Shown in pieces: positions 1-13,700 of a stretch of DNA of 64,000 nucleotides (position 1 is the first letter of the stretch; each line of letters begins with the position of its first letter). Made by a program: the position numbers and the translations under genes. Source of the stretch: Nematostella vectensis (Eukaryota; Cnidaria; Anthozoa; Actiniaria; Edwardsiidae); the NCBI RefSeq assembly GCF_932526225.1, contig NC_064036.1, positions 8,749,519 to 8,813,518 of the forward strand, written 5' to 3'. The notes beneath the pieces are model-generated. The model made no database searches and was not told the origin of the DNA. It was given only the letters and a program-made list of their open reading frames with translations.

Positions 1-113
1 CATATTATTGTCCAAAAGTTTTGTTTTTCTATTCACATTGTGTCTCTCCCTGATCATACCTCTAGTTTGGTAGAATGTAATTATGTTTTTCTTTTCCTTT
101 TTTCTACTCGTAG

Positions 114-1715
114 TACGTGCTTGTTCTGACGGCAGGACCCCAGTCTACTAAGTCTCCCAGCTCGTCCCCTGCTGACGCCTCTAAGCGCTTGCAGCAGAAG
201 GGGGTACAAGTGTACGCCGTGGGCATCAGACCCAACGCCCCACAAGACACTGTGAGGGGTATCGCCTCACACGCTGACTTCTCTGCCATGAGCGATTATC
301 CAACATTGCAAGCCAGAGCAGCGAGCCTAGCACCCGCTGTTTCCCAAGGCATGTCACGAAATGCTTTTTGGTCGTATTCTATTTACTATCTGCGCGCAGG
401 ATATCAAAAAAGTAGTGTATGTTGTGTGATGGGTATTGTGGAATTCCCCTTTACGTTTTCCCGATCCAAGGAAACGTCCGGCATAGCTATGTGTTGCTAT
501 TATTTTACATGCCAGGGGGCACTGAGGCATGGTATGGTTAACCCTCCACAAACCGGTTTGTTAAATCCCATAGCAATATCTTTCGAATTGTATTTACAAT
601 TTTCGCGCAGGTCGCGCAGTTGTCCGTTGCAACTCATAGCGATGTATTTAAATATATTATGCTATTATGGCCCTAGGCTGGTAGCTATATCCCCCAAACT
701 TATTTCCAGGCCGTGGAATTTTCAATTGGATCTCATTGCTATATATGTTAAATGCTTTGCGAATCCGTGGACGGATCTATTGCATCTCATAACTATATAT
801 TTAAAATATATTTCAAGGCCGTGGACTTGTTCAGTGCATCTCATAGCTATATATTTCAAATGCATTACCAGGCCGTGGACTGATTTTAAATGTATTTTCA
901 GGCCGTGGACTGGTCCGTGATATTGTTTTCCTTGTTGACTCATCGGATGATGTAGACTGGCCGCGAATCCAGCAATTCACCAAGTCCGTCGTGAATCAGT
1001 TTGACGTCGCTCCAGATGGTACGCACTTTGCCTATGCTGTCTACAGCAACGGGGCAGGCGTAGGGTTCTCTTTTCCCACCCAGCTAGGTCCAAGTACGCG
1101 TTATACTAAAGAGGACGTCAGCCGGCTCATCGACAGAGTGCGCCGACAGAGGGGTTACCAGAGAAACGTACAGATGGGAATGCAGCTAGCGAGACAGCTC
1201 TACACAGCGCCTTTCGGCGGAAGACCCAGAGCGTTTAAGGTACAGGGAAACCCTTCGATTAAGTTGTTAAGTCTGTTTGAACAGTCCTTGTGTTAAGTGG
1301 GTTAACACTGGAAGCTTTGTACGATATCAAAATGCTTACTTTAAAAAAAATAACGTCTTTTTACAATAAACTTTTTCTCATCATGGTATGACACATCCAC
1401 CCCTGATAGATGTTTCGGCGATCTTTTAATTATTCTTGATAATTTTATTAATTTTTCCGACTTTTCTTTTAAACAAGGATCTGGTCATTGTCTCTACCCG
1501 TCCCTGGCCTACCAGATTCCGGCAGTCATGGCTCTCCGAAGCACAGACCCTTCAGCGTGGCGAAGTAAGCATCTACCCCGTGGGTATTGGTGCTGCAGTG
1601 AGCCGGCCTCAGCTGTTGTCCGTGGCCAGCAAACCTGAATATGTCTACACCCCGACGTCATACGATGCTCTTCCTAGCGACCGGGAACCACTGGTACAAA
1701 CTATCGTTTACGGAG
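114..1715 (+). other. vWA module 1 (second half) and module 2
   Basis: Exons are 114-348 (second half of domain 1), 902-1239 and 1478-1715 (domain 2). Exon 114-348 appears to end at a GC donor (CAAG/gcatgt) rather than GT; the phase-1 join to exon 902 then matches every other module. Domain 2 has the metal-site start VDSSDD instead of DxSxS, followed by GTHFAYAVYS. Its second half has VIVSTRPWPT, where the canonical Asp of the ITDG motif is absent. This is a 'B-type' repeat, with the pattern D-I/L-x-F-x-V-D-S-S then W and FDxxxxGTH. Confidence 0.85.
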
Positions 1716-4700
1716 GTATGTCACTCGTGCCCTGCCAGGCACTGTACCACGCCGCCTTGTTGTTTAGCCAATAACAACACAGATAACTCTGCTATTTTGG
1801 TTTTCACAAGCCACAAACGGAAAGGTTTTTTGTGGTCTTGATAAACTTCCTTTATCCAAGCTTGCTTTACTAGTGCCTACTTTAGTGCCTATACTTATAG
1901 ATACGACCAATAAGCGTTTGGCTTATATAAATCTATTAGTATATAATACATCATGTTAAATTACCGCCGCTGTTGACCACCTGTATTGGCGAGTTGACCA
2001 TTGATTATTATCTAATTCTTTCCATAGCACGTCCTAAGTTGGCAATGACTACACCAGGTATAACTTCTCTTGGGTCCTGGGTCTTGCTATTCGCTTGTTT
2101 GTTCTTTTTTTTCTTTTCGGTTGTCAAACTCACCCTCACTATCTATTTGTTGTTGTTGTTCAGGTACTACTCCTATAATTACTACAGCCACGCCACCGTT
2201 GCCTACAACAGCGGCCCCTGGCGCACGAGACGTTGCCATTGCGCTGGACTCATCTGACGACCTTACCCCACAAAAATGGCAACAAGTCCTCGGCTACGTC
2301 ACACGCTTTGTCAGTCGCTTCCCCAATGTATCCCCAGCTGCGGACGGCACGCGATTCGCCCTCATCAGTTACGCCAACAAACCGGTAGTGCACTTCAACT
2401 TTGCTGCGCTCAAGGGCTCTCGCCTGAACAAAGATGAGGTCTACAAATTGGTTGGGCAAACTCCCCGAGAGCCTGGCTCTGAGCGAAGGGTCAATGACGC
2501 CCTTCAGCTTGCCCAGACCGATCTGTTTAGTTTGAAGGGAGGAGCGCGTCCTGGGGCCAAGAGGGTAAGATACCGATTTTTACAACTAATGTAAGTAAAA
2601 TACGCGCGCTGATTCTTTCATATCGCGAGGTGGTTGTCGGTCTTCTTTTATGTGATTTTTATTGCGCAAGTCAGCGCAAATTGTCGCTAGTTTTTATACT
2701 TGTGACAACATGCGATACGTTTGGCCATCAATATGCGTTGTCTTGCGTCTTGTGTCTACTACTACTACATAAATCCACAGCAAACGTCCCGTTTAACCGC
2801 CCAATGCTTTTCATCAGCAGCGCATGTAGGAGCCCAAAACCCGGAACTTGCACCAAGGTTGAATTTCTTTTCGCCACTTCATCGCGCGTTTGCGCAAGTC
2901 AATCTTTAGGTTTTCGAAATTTTGCTTTTTATGCTGAAATAGTGGAATTTTCTCCCCCCTCGATCAAGTATTGTCATATAACCTCACTGATGGTTCCTAA
3001 TGCCCCACTCTGTTTTTTCATAGTACCTGTTGGTGTTCATGGCGGGTCCGCAAGCCCAGTACCCTGGCTATACCAAACCCTCAGAAGTCTCAAGACGCCT
3101 GCAGAAGGCTGGTGTCAGGGTCTACTCTATCGGTGTCGCGCCGCGCATGATCCAGCAAGAGGTCCTTGGTGTGGCCTCACACGCAGATGACGTCACTTAC
3201 ATCAGGGACTACGCCCAGCTGCAGCCCAACGCTGACCGCCTTGCGCCAGCTCTTCAAGCAGGTACAGTTCTAGATCAACAAGTTATATTTTCACGCGTCG
3301 GACACCCGTTGTAAGAAGCATCGTTATTGGCACTTTATATATCATATAAGATTGTATAAAAATGTATAGAAATGTAGTTGAGCCAAAAAGGGGGTTTATT
3401 TACAATTGGCTTGTCTGACTTTCTCATACATTTCTTACTTATTATGTATTTCATACGCATTTTTTTAAACTGATGACATTGTGGTTATTCCAGATCACGG
3501 TTATTATATCGACCTCGTGTTTGTCGCGGATTCCTCTGATCCTACCTACTGGCCTCGAGTGCAGAGCTTCGCTAAGAATATTGTGGACTACTTCGACATC
3601 TCGCCTCAAGGGACCCATGTTGCCATGGTCACGTACACGACTGGGGCTAATGTGGCGTTCTCGTTCCCCCAATCCTTACCAGCAAATGCTAGGTACACAC
3701 GAGATGATGTCAAGCGTCTTATTGACAGGGCGCCCAGGTCCCAAGGCCGTGGCAGTAACCCATTGGTAGCATTCCAATTGACGCAACAGCTTTTTACTGT
3801 ACCTTTTGGGGGCAGACCTAACGCACGAAGGGTGAGTTCAGCTCAATCTCGAAATGTTTCTAACAAAACAGACGCCGGCTTTGAATCCGAGTTTTATGAA
3901 TAACTTTTTTTTCTTCTCTTAAGGTGATTATCTACTTAGCGGGAGCAGGTTGGCCGGCAGGATACACATCTCAAATCAACCGATACATCGCAGGACTGAA
4001 GACATCTCGTGCAGAGATTTACCCATACGGCATCGGGCGCTACGCCAACAGACAGCAGATATTAGCTGCTGCTACCAGGCCGAGCTATGCCGTGTCACTT
4101 GACTCTTACAATGATCTACCCAAAGAGGAGCTACCATTGGTTGAGACCATTGTATTTGGAGGTATATATTGCTTTATTTCACGAGCGCAAGCAGTACCAT
4201 GAATATGCATACAATAAGCAAGCCAAATTAAGAATATTTTGGACTTCTGGTAGTAAGCGTTTCTTAAAAAATACAATTGCAAGGAAATAATAAAAAACTG
4301 AAAATCGTCAAAAAGAAGACGCTCGAGTAATCGGCATAAAACCGTAAACCACGGTTCTTTAGAACCCGAAAAAATGCAGCTCAAAACATCAGAAATAGTT
4401 TAAAAAAAGCACACACATACACACACAAAAGAATTGATCCCCATGTCCCTGTTCCCAGTTTTAAATAGATTCATGAATAAACCTTTATTTTTACACAGCT
4501 CGCAGCAAACCAGCAGCTACCACCGTAGCGCCAACCACTGCAGGTGAGTTTATCCACACCGAAACATTTATATCATTAAAATCCATGTTTTCAACGCTTG
4601 TATGCTGACGCTCTGCAGATTATTACAAAGCTTGGCATCTAATTTTACGCTATTTGAAGCAAATCTTTCATCTTTCAAGTGATCAGTATCTGAGGTTCAT

Positions 4701-7700
4701 GTTAACATTGTTAGCTTGTGCTGTGTCGTCATTTATTTGCTTGTTTTATGCAGTACCCCAGAAAGTCCTGGACGTCGCATTAGTTGTGGACACCTCGACC
4801 AGTATTCAGCCTCAGCACTGGGCCGCCATCCAGGAGTTCCTAAAGGGATTTGTTGAGAAGGTGAACAACATCTCGCCCGATCCAGACAGCACCCGCTTCG
4901 GGGTCATCAGCTACGCTACTAGTCCCATGATCTTCTTCCGGTTTAACACACTCAAAGGTTAGTTTTACGGCGAACGGGAAGTATGGGCCACTCGATTTGG
5001 AAGGAGCGAGCTTGTGGGAGTAACATTTGAGGCTTGTAATTTTCCATTCTTAGATATTTCATCATAGTTACTGGTCTACAATAGCCAATTTAACTGATTT
5101 CTTTTTAAATCTATTAATTGGAAAGAAAAAAATGAGCTTTCCCCTGACAATTTACAGCGAATAGTGCATGATTGATATGTTGATCTCTTATCTGGTTATT
5201 CCATTCCGTTAAGGCATTATTTATTTTATATATATCTCTCTTAATAAAATAAGTTTTAAATGAAAAACGCGGAAATTTTCTAAATGCTTTAAATCATTCG
5301 GTTATTATCGCGTGTTATCTGTGCTGATCGCTAGAGCCTTATTGATGGAAATCCCCATTTAAGACCCTAAATAGCACTGTTCTGTATCCAATAGGCAACC
5401 AACTAGGCGTGAGACAAATACAGGGCCTGCTAGACCGCATCCCAAGACAAGCCGGACAGGACAGGAGAATCGACCTTGCTGTCCAAATGGCAGGAGACGA
5501 GCTTTTTAGCCGCAATGGGGGGACCAGACCGAACGCTAGAAAGGTAACTATTCCAAGAGACATTTGTAGTATTATAAGTGTTACCATCAGCATTATCATT
5601 ACCACAGCATTATCATCATCATCATTATCAATATTATTATTATCATCATCATCAGCATCATCATCAGCATCATCATTACCATCATCATCATCATCATCAT
5701 TACCATTACCGTTGCCTTAACCATTGCCTTCACCATTACCATTACCATTACTATTACTATTACTATTACTATTACTATTATTGTCGTTGTTGTTGTCGTT
5801 GTCGTTGTTGAGGTCTTAGAAATTAACGAAAAAATCTACAAATCGTGACGGAAAGTGCTCTTTAATTTATCACCATTGTTTGTTGGTATGTTTCCAGGTA
5901 ATGGTTGTATTGTTCACATCTCCTCAAACCAAAGCCCAAGGTCGTCTACCATCAGAGGTTGCTAGAAGCCTACATAACCGGGGAGTCAGGATTTACGGCG
6001 TTGGCATGGGACCTGAGTTTCCTCAGCCGCAAACATTATGGACTGCATCGTACGCTGATTACGTCTACTACACGTACTACTACACCGGCCAAGACAGGCT
6101 GCCCATCTACTCACAGCCTCTTGCTGACGGCGTGTTACAAGGTGATGACCCTTCAGAATAAAGATACTAAAAGATATAGCAACCACTCGGTATACTCTAT
6201 CCTTTCACGATAACCCGAGGCTTCAGTAGCTTAAACATCCCGGTAACTCACAGGGTCCTTCCGCTTTTTCTTTTTTAACTTGTGTTTTCATATTTTGGAG
6301 CGGTATGTGCTATATTTTGCCACTAATTCTTCTGTAATTTGCTGTACAGGCCGTGGATACTACCGAGACATCGTGTTCATAGTAGACTCGTCCGATCGCG
6401 TGAACTGGGACGAGACTCTCTTTTTCTCCAAGTACATCACTGGTGCTTTTGATGTCTCGCCAAAAGGAACCCACTTCGCGTACATCACATACGCCAACAG
6501 CGCCTCAACGGACTTCCACTTCCCTACGAACCTCGCCCCTGACTCCAGATACGATCAAGAGATGGTGGAAGCCCAGATCGATTCCATTAGAAGAGTCAAT
6601 AGAGGCACAGGCCGTGATATCCGAGCTGCGTTTGACCTTGCTTACAAAGTCCTGACCACCCCAGCACTTGGGGCAAGGACCGATGCTCGAAAGGTACGCA
6701 GGATTTCTGACAATGAAAAAAAAGAAAATATTGCGTGGACTACATTAGTTAAAACATTGAAACCCCACGTAAGAAACAAATGGTTTCAAGGAATATCTGG
6801 CCAGATGTACGTCTGTTAGTCTGTCGCCCTTACCAACAAGCCTTAAGACTCTAAGGCGTTAACTTGTACTGTACTTCTTCTGTAGGAGGTGATCGTACTG
6901 TCGTCCGGCGCATGGCCAGATGCAGCATCACCGCAAAACCCTCCAGAATGGCGTACCCCGGCAGACCGGCTCAACAGGCTTGCTAACATGTACGCCGTCG
7001 GCGTCCGGCCAAATGCCAGACAGCTGCAACTAGAGTGGGCAACAGGCAGCCCGGAAAATGTTTTCATGGTTGGCCAGTACCCTGACCTTAGACAAATATG
7101 GAGAGACGTAGTCTACCGAATCGTGTACTACAAAGGTAGTTACTGTGGTCGAGGAAGGGGGAAGGGAGGTTCCACCCCCCTATCCCCTAGAAACATTTAA
7201 TTTCTTATTAATATGTCATGTAGACTTGTTCAACGTAAATTATTATCGCTCCGAAAATGGTTTCTAGAAAAGAATCGCAGGTCGTACATGATATAGCTCT
7301 TAAGAACTCCAGTCGATCGCTGTAATTAGGCACTAATCCTTATTTTAACCAATAGTCATATTTGTAAATGATTTATTACCTGACACCAAGTCCCCCTGAT
7401 ATTCTTTCGTGTAGAGTTGACGAGGCCACTGGACATCGCCTTTGCGCTTGACTCATCAACTGATATCAGCAATGATAACTGGGCCTACATGCTTTCCTTT
7501 GTCCGTGACGTCATCCAGAGAATAGACAACATCTCCCCAGATCCGACAGGAACAAGAGTCGGCCTCATTAGCTACGCCTCAAGCCCTATCTTACATCTGG
7601 CCTTCAATTCCTTCAGAGGGGATCAGTTAAACCTGGCTCAGGTCCAGAGAATGGTTGACAGGTTGCCTCGACAGCGTGACACCGTGCGTAGGATAGACAG

Positions 7701-10700
7701 GGCCCTAGATACCGCGCGAACTGTGCTCTTCGCAGCTCAAGGTGGAGCCAGACCACACTCACGAAAGGTACTTTCGATCAATCAGCATGTTAACCTATGC
7801 ACTTCTTTTTAAAATCTCACGGACTCGCTCACTGTTTTTCTCTTTTACTATCCCTATTCCTATCACATTTCTATCTATCATATTCGTTTCACGTTCCTAT
7901 CTATGATGAATGAAATTGTGTGATGGAACACTAAATGTAGTAATCTTACAGGTTTTCGTAGTGCTGTCCGCGGCACCTCAGACAAGCAATGTCCAAGACT
8001 CCTATCTTTTGGACGCCAGCAGTTCTACTTACGCCAGCGGGATCAAGGTGTACGGAATCGGGGTTGGGCCTTTATTCGACCAGGCCCACACGCTAAGGAC
8101 AGCCTCCCTTGCCGACTATGTGTACTATAACTATGAGTACAAACAAGTGCCATCGCTTGCTGCGCCTTTTGCCACTGCGATACCGAAAGGTTTGTGCTAA
8201 AAAAAAGCTTTCAAAAGGTTCAGTCTTCAATTTAGCCTTCCATAGAGTTTGGCATCAGGGCCAATTTCTGTTCTGCCAATCTCCACCCCATTCTACAAAT
8301 CGCCTATTTCCTTCGGCCTCGCCTACTCTTGCCTTTTTAGTCATCTAGGATGTTGACTTCAATATTGTCAAACCCACTGAAATTGGGCTCGTTGTTTGAG
8401 CGCATAATGGTACACTGCTTAACGAAACAATCTGATGGCTTGTGATGTCCATGGACATAATGATAAACGTAACGATCTTTTCGCAGGTGTTGGACGTTAC
8501 CTTGATCTCGGCTTTTTGGTTGACTCTTCACGTACCGTTGACTGGGACCAAATGATCCGCTATGTTCGTTACCTTCTTGAATCGTTTGATATTTCCAAGT
8601 TTGGCACCCATGTGGGATTCATCAGCTACTCGGACAGCGCCAATCTTGGCTTTGACTTTGCTTCTGTCGAGCAGCCCAGCGTCATGACTGTCGGTAATTT
8701 GATAAACGGCTTGAAACCACAGAGGGGAACAGATCGACGCATTGACCTTGCACTTAAGATGGCCGTGGATGATCTGTTACAGACAAGCAGAGGGATGCGA
8801 CCAGAGGCCAGGAAGGTCAGTCGTTCTGTCACGTTAAAATGAATTCTTATTTTTAAACTTGTAGAGAAACGACTACCATAAAAGATCAGTGTTCCGCGCT
8901 TTTTAAGTTTGGATTACCAAGAAGCCACAATTAGTATAGAAATGCCATTTGCCATTTGCACTGACGTCTTTTTTTTAATAGGTGTATACGCCCCATACAA
9001 TTGTTAATATAATAGATAATAAAACGGAGTAGTTGCGCTGACATTTCGAGCGAAGGGCTAACGCTCGAAACGTCAGCGCAACTACTCTGTTTCACAGAGG
9101 CGCTCAACATACCTTGTCAACCTTGTATTGATTTATACCTTGTCTACACCACACCTACGCTGGCCATCTAGTTTTTCTACAGCTTGCCTGTAGTCTTTCT
9201 AGTTATACTAGATGATATTGGCCATATGAAAGGTGTAAAATTGTTATTTTTGTTTAGGGTCTTGTAATCCTTGCGGGCGGTATGTGGCCTTCTGAGCTGC
9301 TTGCGCAGTGGCAGGCGACCGCCGTCAACCTGAGAAAAAGCGGAGTGGACTTGTACGCTATTGGCGTCGGCGCAGATGCCAATAGACCACAGCTTGAAAT
9401 AGTCGCCACCAACCCAGGCTATGTCTTCACACCTATATCTTATCCTGCGCTTACCAAGGAGAGGGAGTCGGTAGTGAGAACTATAGTCTATGGAGGTGAG
9501 CCCTTTTATTCTACATGTAGCTACCATAACTTCAGCAAAGTACTAGTAGGTGTATCGTTTTGTTTTAACAAGATATTTTATTTGCGACTTTAATTGATTT
9601 TCGGATGATTTATAGCATTTCGCAAATGCCCCCTTCGCAATTCTCTAGCGACTTGTAAGGCGGATTTTGGGGCGTCGATCCTCACACCTCTGTCCTGGCA
9701 AGTGGGATGTCAGTTTATTCTGGTTTTATTGTATGATGAAGATGCTTTTGCGCTTTATCAAATAGTTGTTTAATTTACGCATTAAATTTATTTTCAGCCC
9801 GAGAAGAACCCATTAAACCACTCGATGTGGGTCTTATTGTGGACTCGTCCAGCGACATCGCTGACGCCAACTGGCAATACATCATCAATTACCTCCGCGC
9901 TTTAGTTGACGGTATCGATAACGTCTCACCCAAACCAGATGGCACTCGCTTTGGTCTCATCAGCTTTGCCGATAACCCTGCCGTCATCTTCAACTTCAAC
10001 CGATTGCGAGGCGCGCAGCTGAATGCAGGCGAGGTGACGAAGCTGATTGATGGCACTCTACGACAGCCGGGCAGCAGTAGGCGAATCGACCTCGCACTCG
10101 AGAGCGCTGATAGAGACCTCTTCAGCAAGTCGGGGGGTGCAAGGCCCGGATCGCAAAGGGTAGGGAAATATCACTGATATGGAACCGGTCCTCGTGTTAT
10201 CAAGATACACACGAGTTGTACCTTAAATGCATAAATGTTTACTGAGCAGCGACATTTACAAATCTATTCATAAATGATCAAAATGTTCTTATGGCAACAT
10301 TTAAACAGCGACTCGTACGTCATCAATGGCATCGGAGATTTCTTTCCTTTTTTGCTGATAACTATACTGATGCTTAGAATATGTCCTTTATCGAGTATTT
10401 TGCAGTTGAGATGGTCTAATAAACTCTTCATACCATTTCCCCTTAGATCCTTGTAGTGATCATGGGTGGCCCGCAACTCTTCAACCAAAAGCGCCCGCTG
10501 AGCACGGCGGCAGAGCAGCTCCACCGACACGGCTACCGCACTTACGTGGTTGGAGTAGGAGATAGGTACCTTCAGCCTGAGACCCTGCAAGTCGCTTCCT
10601 ACGCTGACTACATCTACTACAACGACTATCCTAGAATTACGACTGCTATTGCGCCGAGGATGAGCAAGGACATCGTCAAAGGTATATAAACGTTCTTTGG

Positions 10701-13700
10701 TGATTTTGATCTTCATGAAAGCTGTGTTTGATGTATATTTGAATGTGTTTGACAGTTTAATGTTTGAATACGTTTTAACATAAAAGCGATGTTTTATGAT
10801 TGAATGTGTTTGGCGATGTTGTATTTCAGGTCGCGGAGCATACCTTGACATCGGCTTTGTGGTGGACTCGTCCAACACCGTCAACTGGCGCCAAATGCAG
10901 ATATTTACCCAGTCCGTGGCCAAGCGCTTCGACATCTCGGACATAGGCACGCACATTGGCTATGTGACGTTCAGTGATAGTGCAAACATTGCGTTCCCGC
11001 TGAATGCCTTGTCAGGTCCCGCCTACACCTACGACGGAATCCATCGCTTGATTGATAACGTTCCGCACAGGCTAGGAGTACAGAGGAGACTGGGCCAGGG
11101 TCTGGACGTGGTCTATGGAGACCTCTTCAGCCAACGTTATGGTGTACGTGCCGGGGCAAGAAAGGTAATGCTATAATGGTTTGCATTGGTTTATAAGTAT
11201 TGTTTAATTTTCTTCAATCATCTTTTTCGTTATTTTTATTGCCTTCATCTTTTAAACGTTTAAAACCCGAAAATACATTATGTGAGCGTATGGCATAAAA
11301 AGATGTGTGTGAATTAGCCTTCAAAGTACGGGTTGGTTTTTTCCAGATTGTGATCGTGTTCACAACAGGCCGTTGGCCAACAGATCGCCCAGGCTGGGAT
11401 AACTCCCTTAGGCAGCTAAAGAAATTGCAATACGATATGTTTGTTGTCGGTATCGGCCGCGACTTAGACTATAGCCACTTGACAGATGTCGCCACAAAAC
11501 CAGGCTACATTTTTACAGCAGATGACTACCCGGCACTCACACCCCTCAGGCCTAACCTCATCAGGGTAATCGTCTTTGGAGGTAAGTGTACCCGCCCTTG
11601 AGAACTATGCAACAATCTCTTGAAGGGGTTTGAAGTAAAGAAGTTTCTTTTTCTCTTTTTCCTTCTGGTTTGACTTTTTTGTACTGTGTTGACCTGATTA
11701 CTGTTTTCCTACCCGTCTGATTGAAACACGGATGATTTATTTGCAGCTATGGTAACCCCACTGGACGTAGCCATAGCTGTAGACTCGTCCCCCGATATTA
11801 GCGCGGCCTACTGGCAGTACTTACTCAACTTTATCAAGAACTTCATCACAAAGATAGACAACATCTCTCCCAGCGCAGACGGCAACCGCTTTGGTCTGGT
11901 CAGTTACGCAGCACAGCCAGCTGTTATCTTTAACTTCAACAGCCTTAAGGGCATCCGGCTGAATCTTCGCGAGGTGCTGACCCTAGTGGATAGCGCAGCA
12001 AGGCAGACTGGAGAACCACGAAGAGTTGATTATGCTCTACAGACCGTCAGAAGAGACCTTTTCAGCCCGCGCGGCGGTTCCAGATCCAACGCTAGAAAGG
12101 TAAATCTTTGTAATATACTCTTTAGCTCACGTGATGGGGCCACACCCAATGCTATAAATGAACGTCCATCACCCTTTCGTTTTTTTTTTGTTTTGACACA
12201 TACATTCCCTTTGTTCCCCGTGTAGGTTCTTGTCGTGATTTACGCTGGGGCCCAGGCAGCCGGTGAAGTTAAGCCCTTGTACAATGAGTATCGTAGTCTA
12301 GACCAGTCCGGAGTCACGGTTTACACAGTTGGCACTGGCCGGAACTTCCAGCAACCGGAAGTACTATGGACTGCTTCGCACGCGGATTACGTATACTATG
12401 ACTACAAGTACGACAGCCTACCAAGGCACGGCTCGCGACTTGGCCAACACGTCAATATGAGTAAGTCAAACACTTTACAGAGATTGTAAACAGTTCCGTG
12501 ATTGTTATTTAGCCATTTACTCCGGCCTAACGCGCGCTCTCATTGGCTAATACAAAGTCACGTGGTGAAAAATCCAGTTCCTTTTTCGGTTAATATCTCG
12601 AAACTTCAGTTTTGTTTCCCGAGATTGTTGAAGCTTTCTGAGATACAAAACTGATGCCCCCCTTGGGAGCAGTTATTAAGTGCAAAATATTATGTTTTTG
12701 GTTATCCGATGATATCCGTGGAGCTGGTGTGGCTGATGAATAACTACATGTAACGTAGCCATGCTACATTGCAATATCGATCATTTTGATCTAACACACC
12801 TTTATATCATTGCAATGTTTGTTTTCCAGACCACGGTGCCTACATGGACGTTGGCTTTATCGTAGACTCGTCAAATAACGTCGACTGGCGTCAGATGCTA
12901 TCATACGTCAAGTCTATCCTTGGCTCTTTCGACATTTCCCACCGCGGCACCCACATCGGCTTCATCACGTACAGTGACTCGGCCACCATCGCCTTCCCCT
13001 TTAACATCGTCAGCGGCACCCGTTACACCGTGACGGCTATCAGTCAGCTGGTGGACGGCGTCAGACACATGCGCGGTACAGACAGAAGGATCGACCTCGC
13101 CCTGCAGCTCGCCTATTCACAGCTCTACACAAGTGGCTATGGAGCACGAGATGGGGCTAGGCGGGTAAGGGCAATACTACTTCTTGGGGTGTAGGACGGG
13201 ACTAGAAGTTTACGAGTTTTAGTTTGAGCGAGCCACTATGAGATGTGGGACGGGGCTAGGCGGGTAAGGGCGATATGGCAATATGAGATGTAGGACGGAG
13301 CTGGGCGGGTAGGGAAATATGCCACTATTAGAATTGGGACGGGACTACGTGGGTAAGGGGAACACGCCTCTTTGTCGTGTCGGATAGGCCAGGCCAGTTA
13401 GGGCTATAGTAAGGGAAGACTGTGGCCAGGTGGTAAAGATTTTAGCTGAAATGAGGCCCAGAGTCAGGGTAGAAGGACCTTCATTGTGCACTATTGCTCC
13501 ACACTTTTTCGATGTTTCCTTACACCAACGCTGTTGTTGTTTGTCAGGTTCTGGTAATCCTCACTAGTGGCCAGTGGCCCAGCGCACGCCAAGCTGCCTG
13601 GGAACAGGCGGTGAACCAGCATCAAAACTTTGATAGATATGTAATAGGCGTTGGTTCAAATGTAGCACCAGCCCAACTAGAGTCGGTGGCTTCTGAGCCC

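Noticed and set aside
117-920. 267-codon ORF running from the first vWA exon through the following intron
   Set aside because: Vd vWA homology stops at about 348; the rest is intron minisatellite that happens to stay open into the next exon.
5578-5811. Poly-His/Tyr ORF
   Set aside because: Translation of an intronic microsatellite.
10264-10956. 230-codon minus-strand ORF
   Set aside because: Antisense across two vWA exons and the intron between them.
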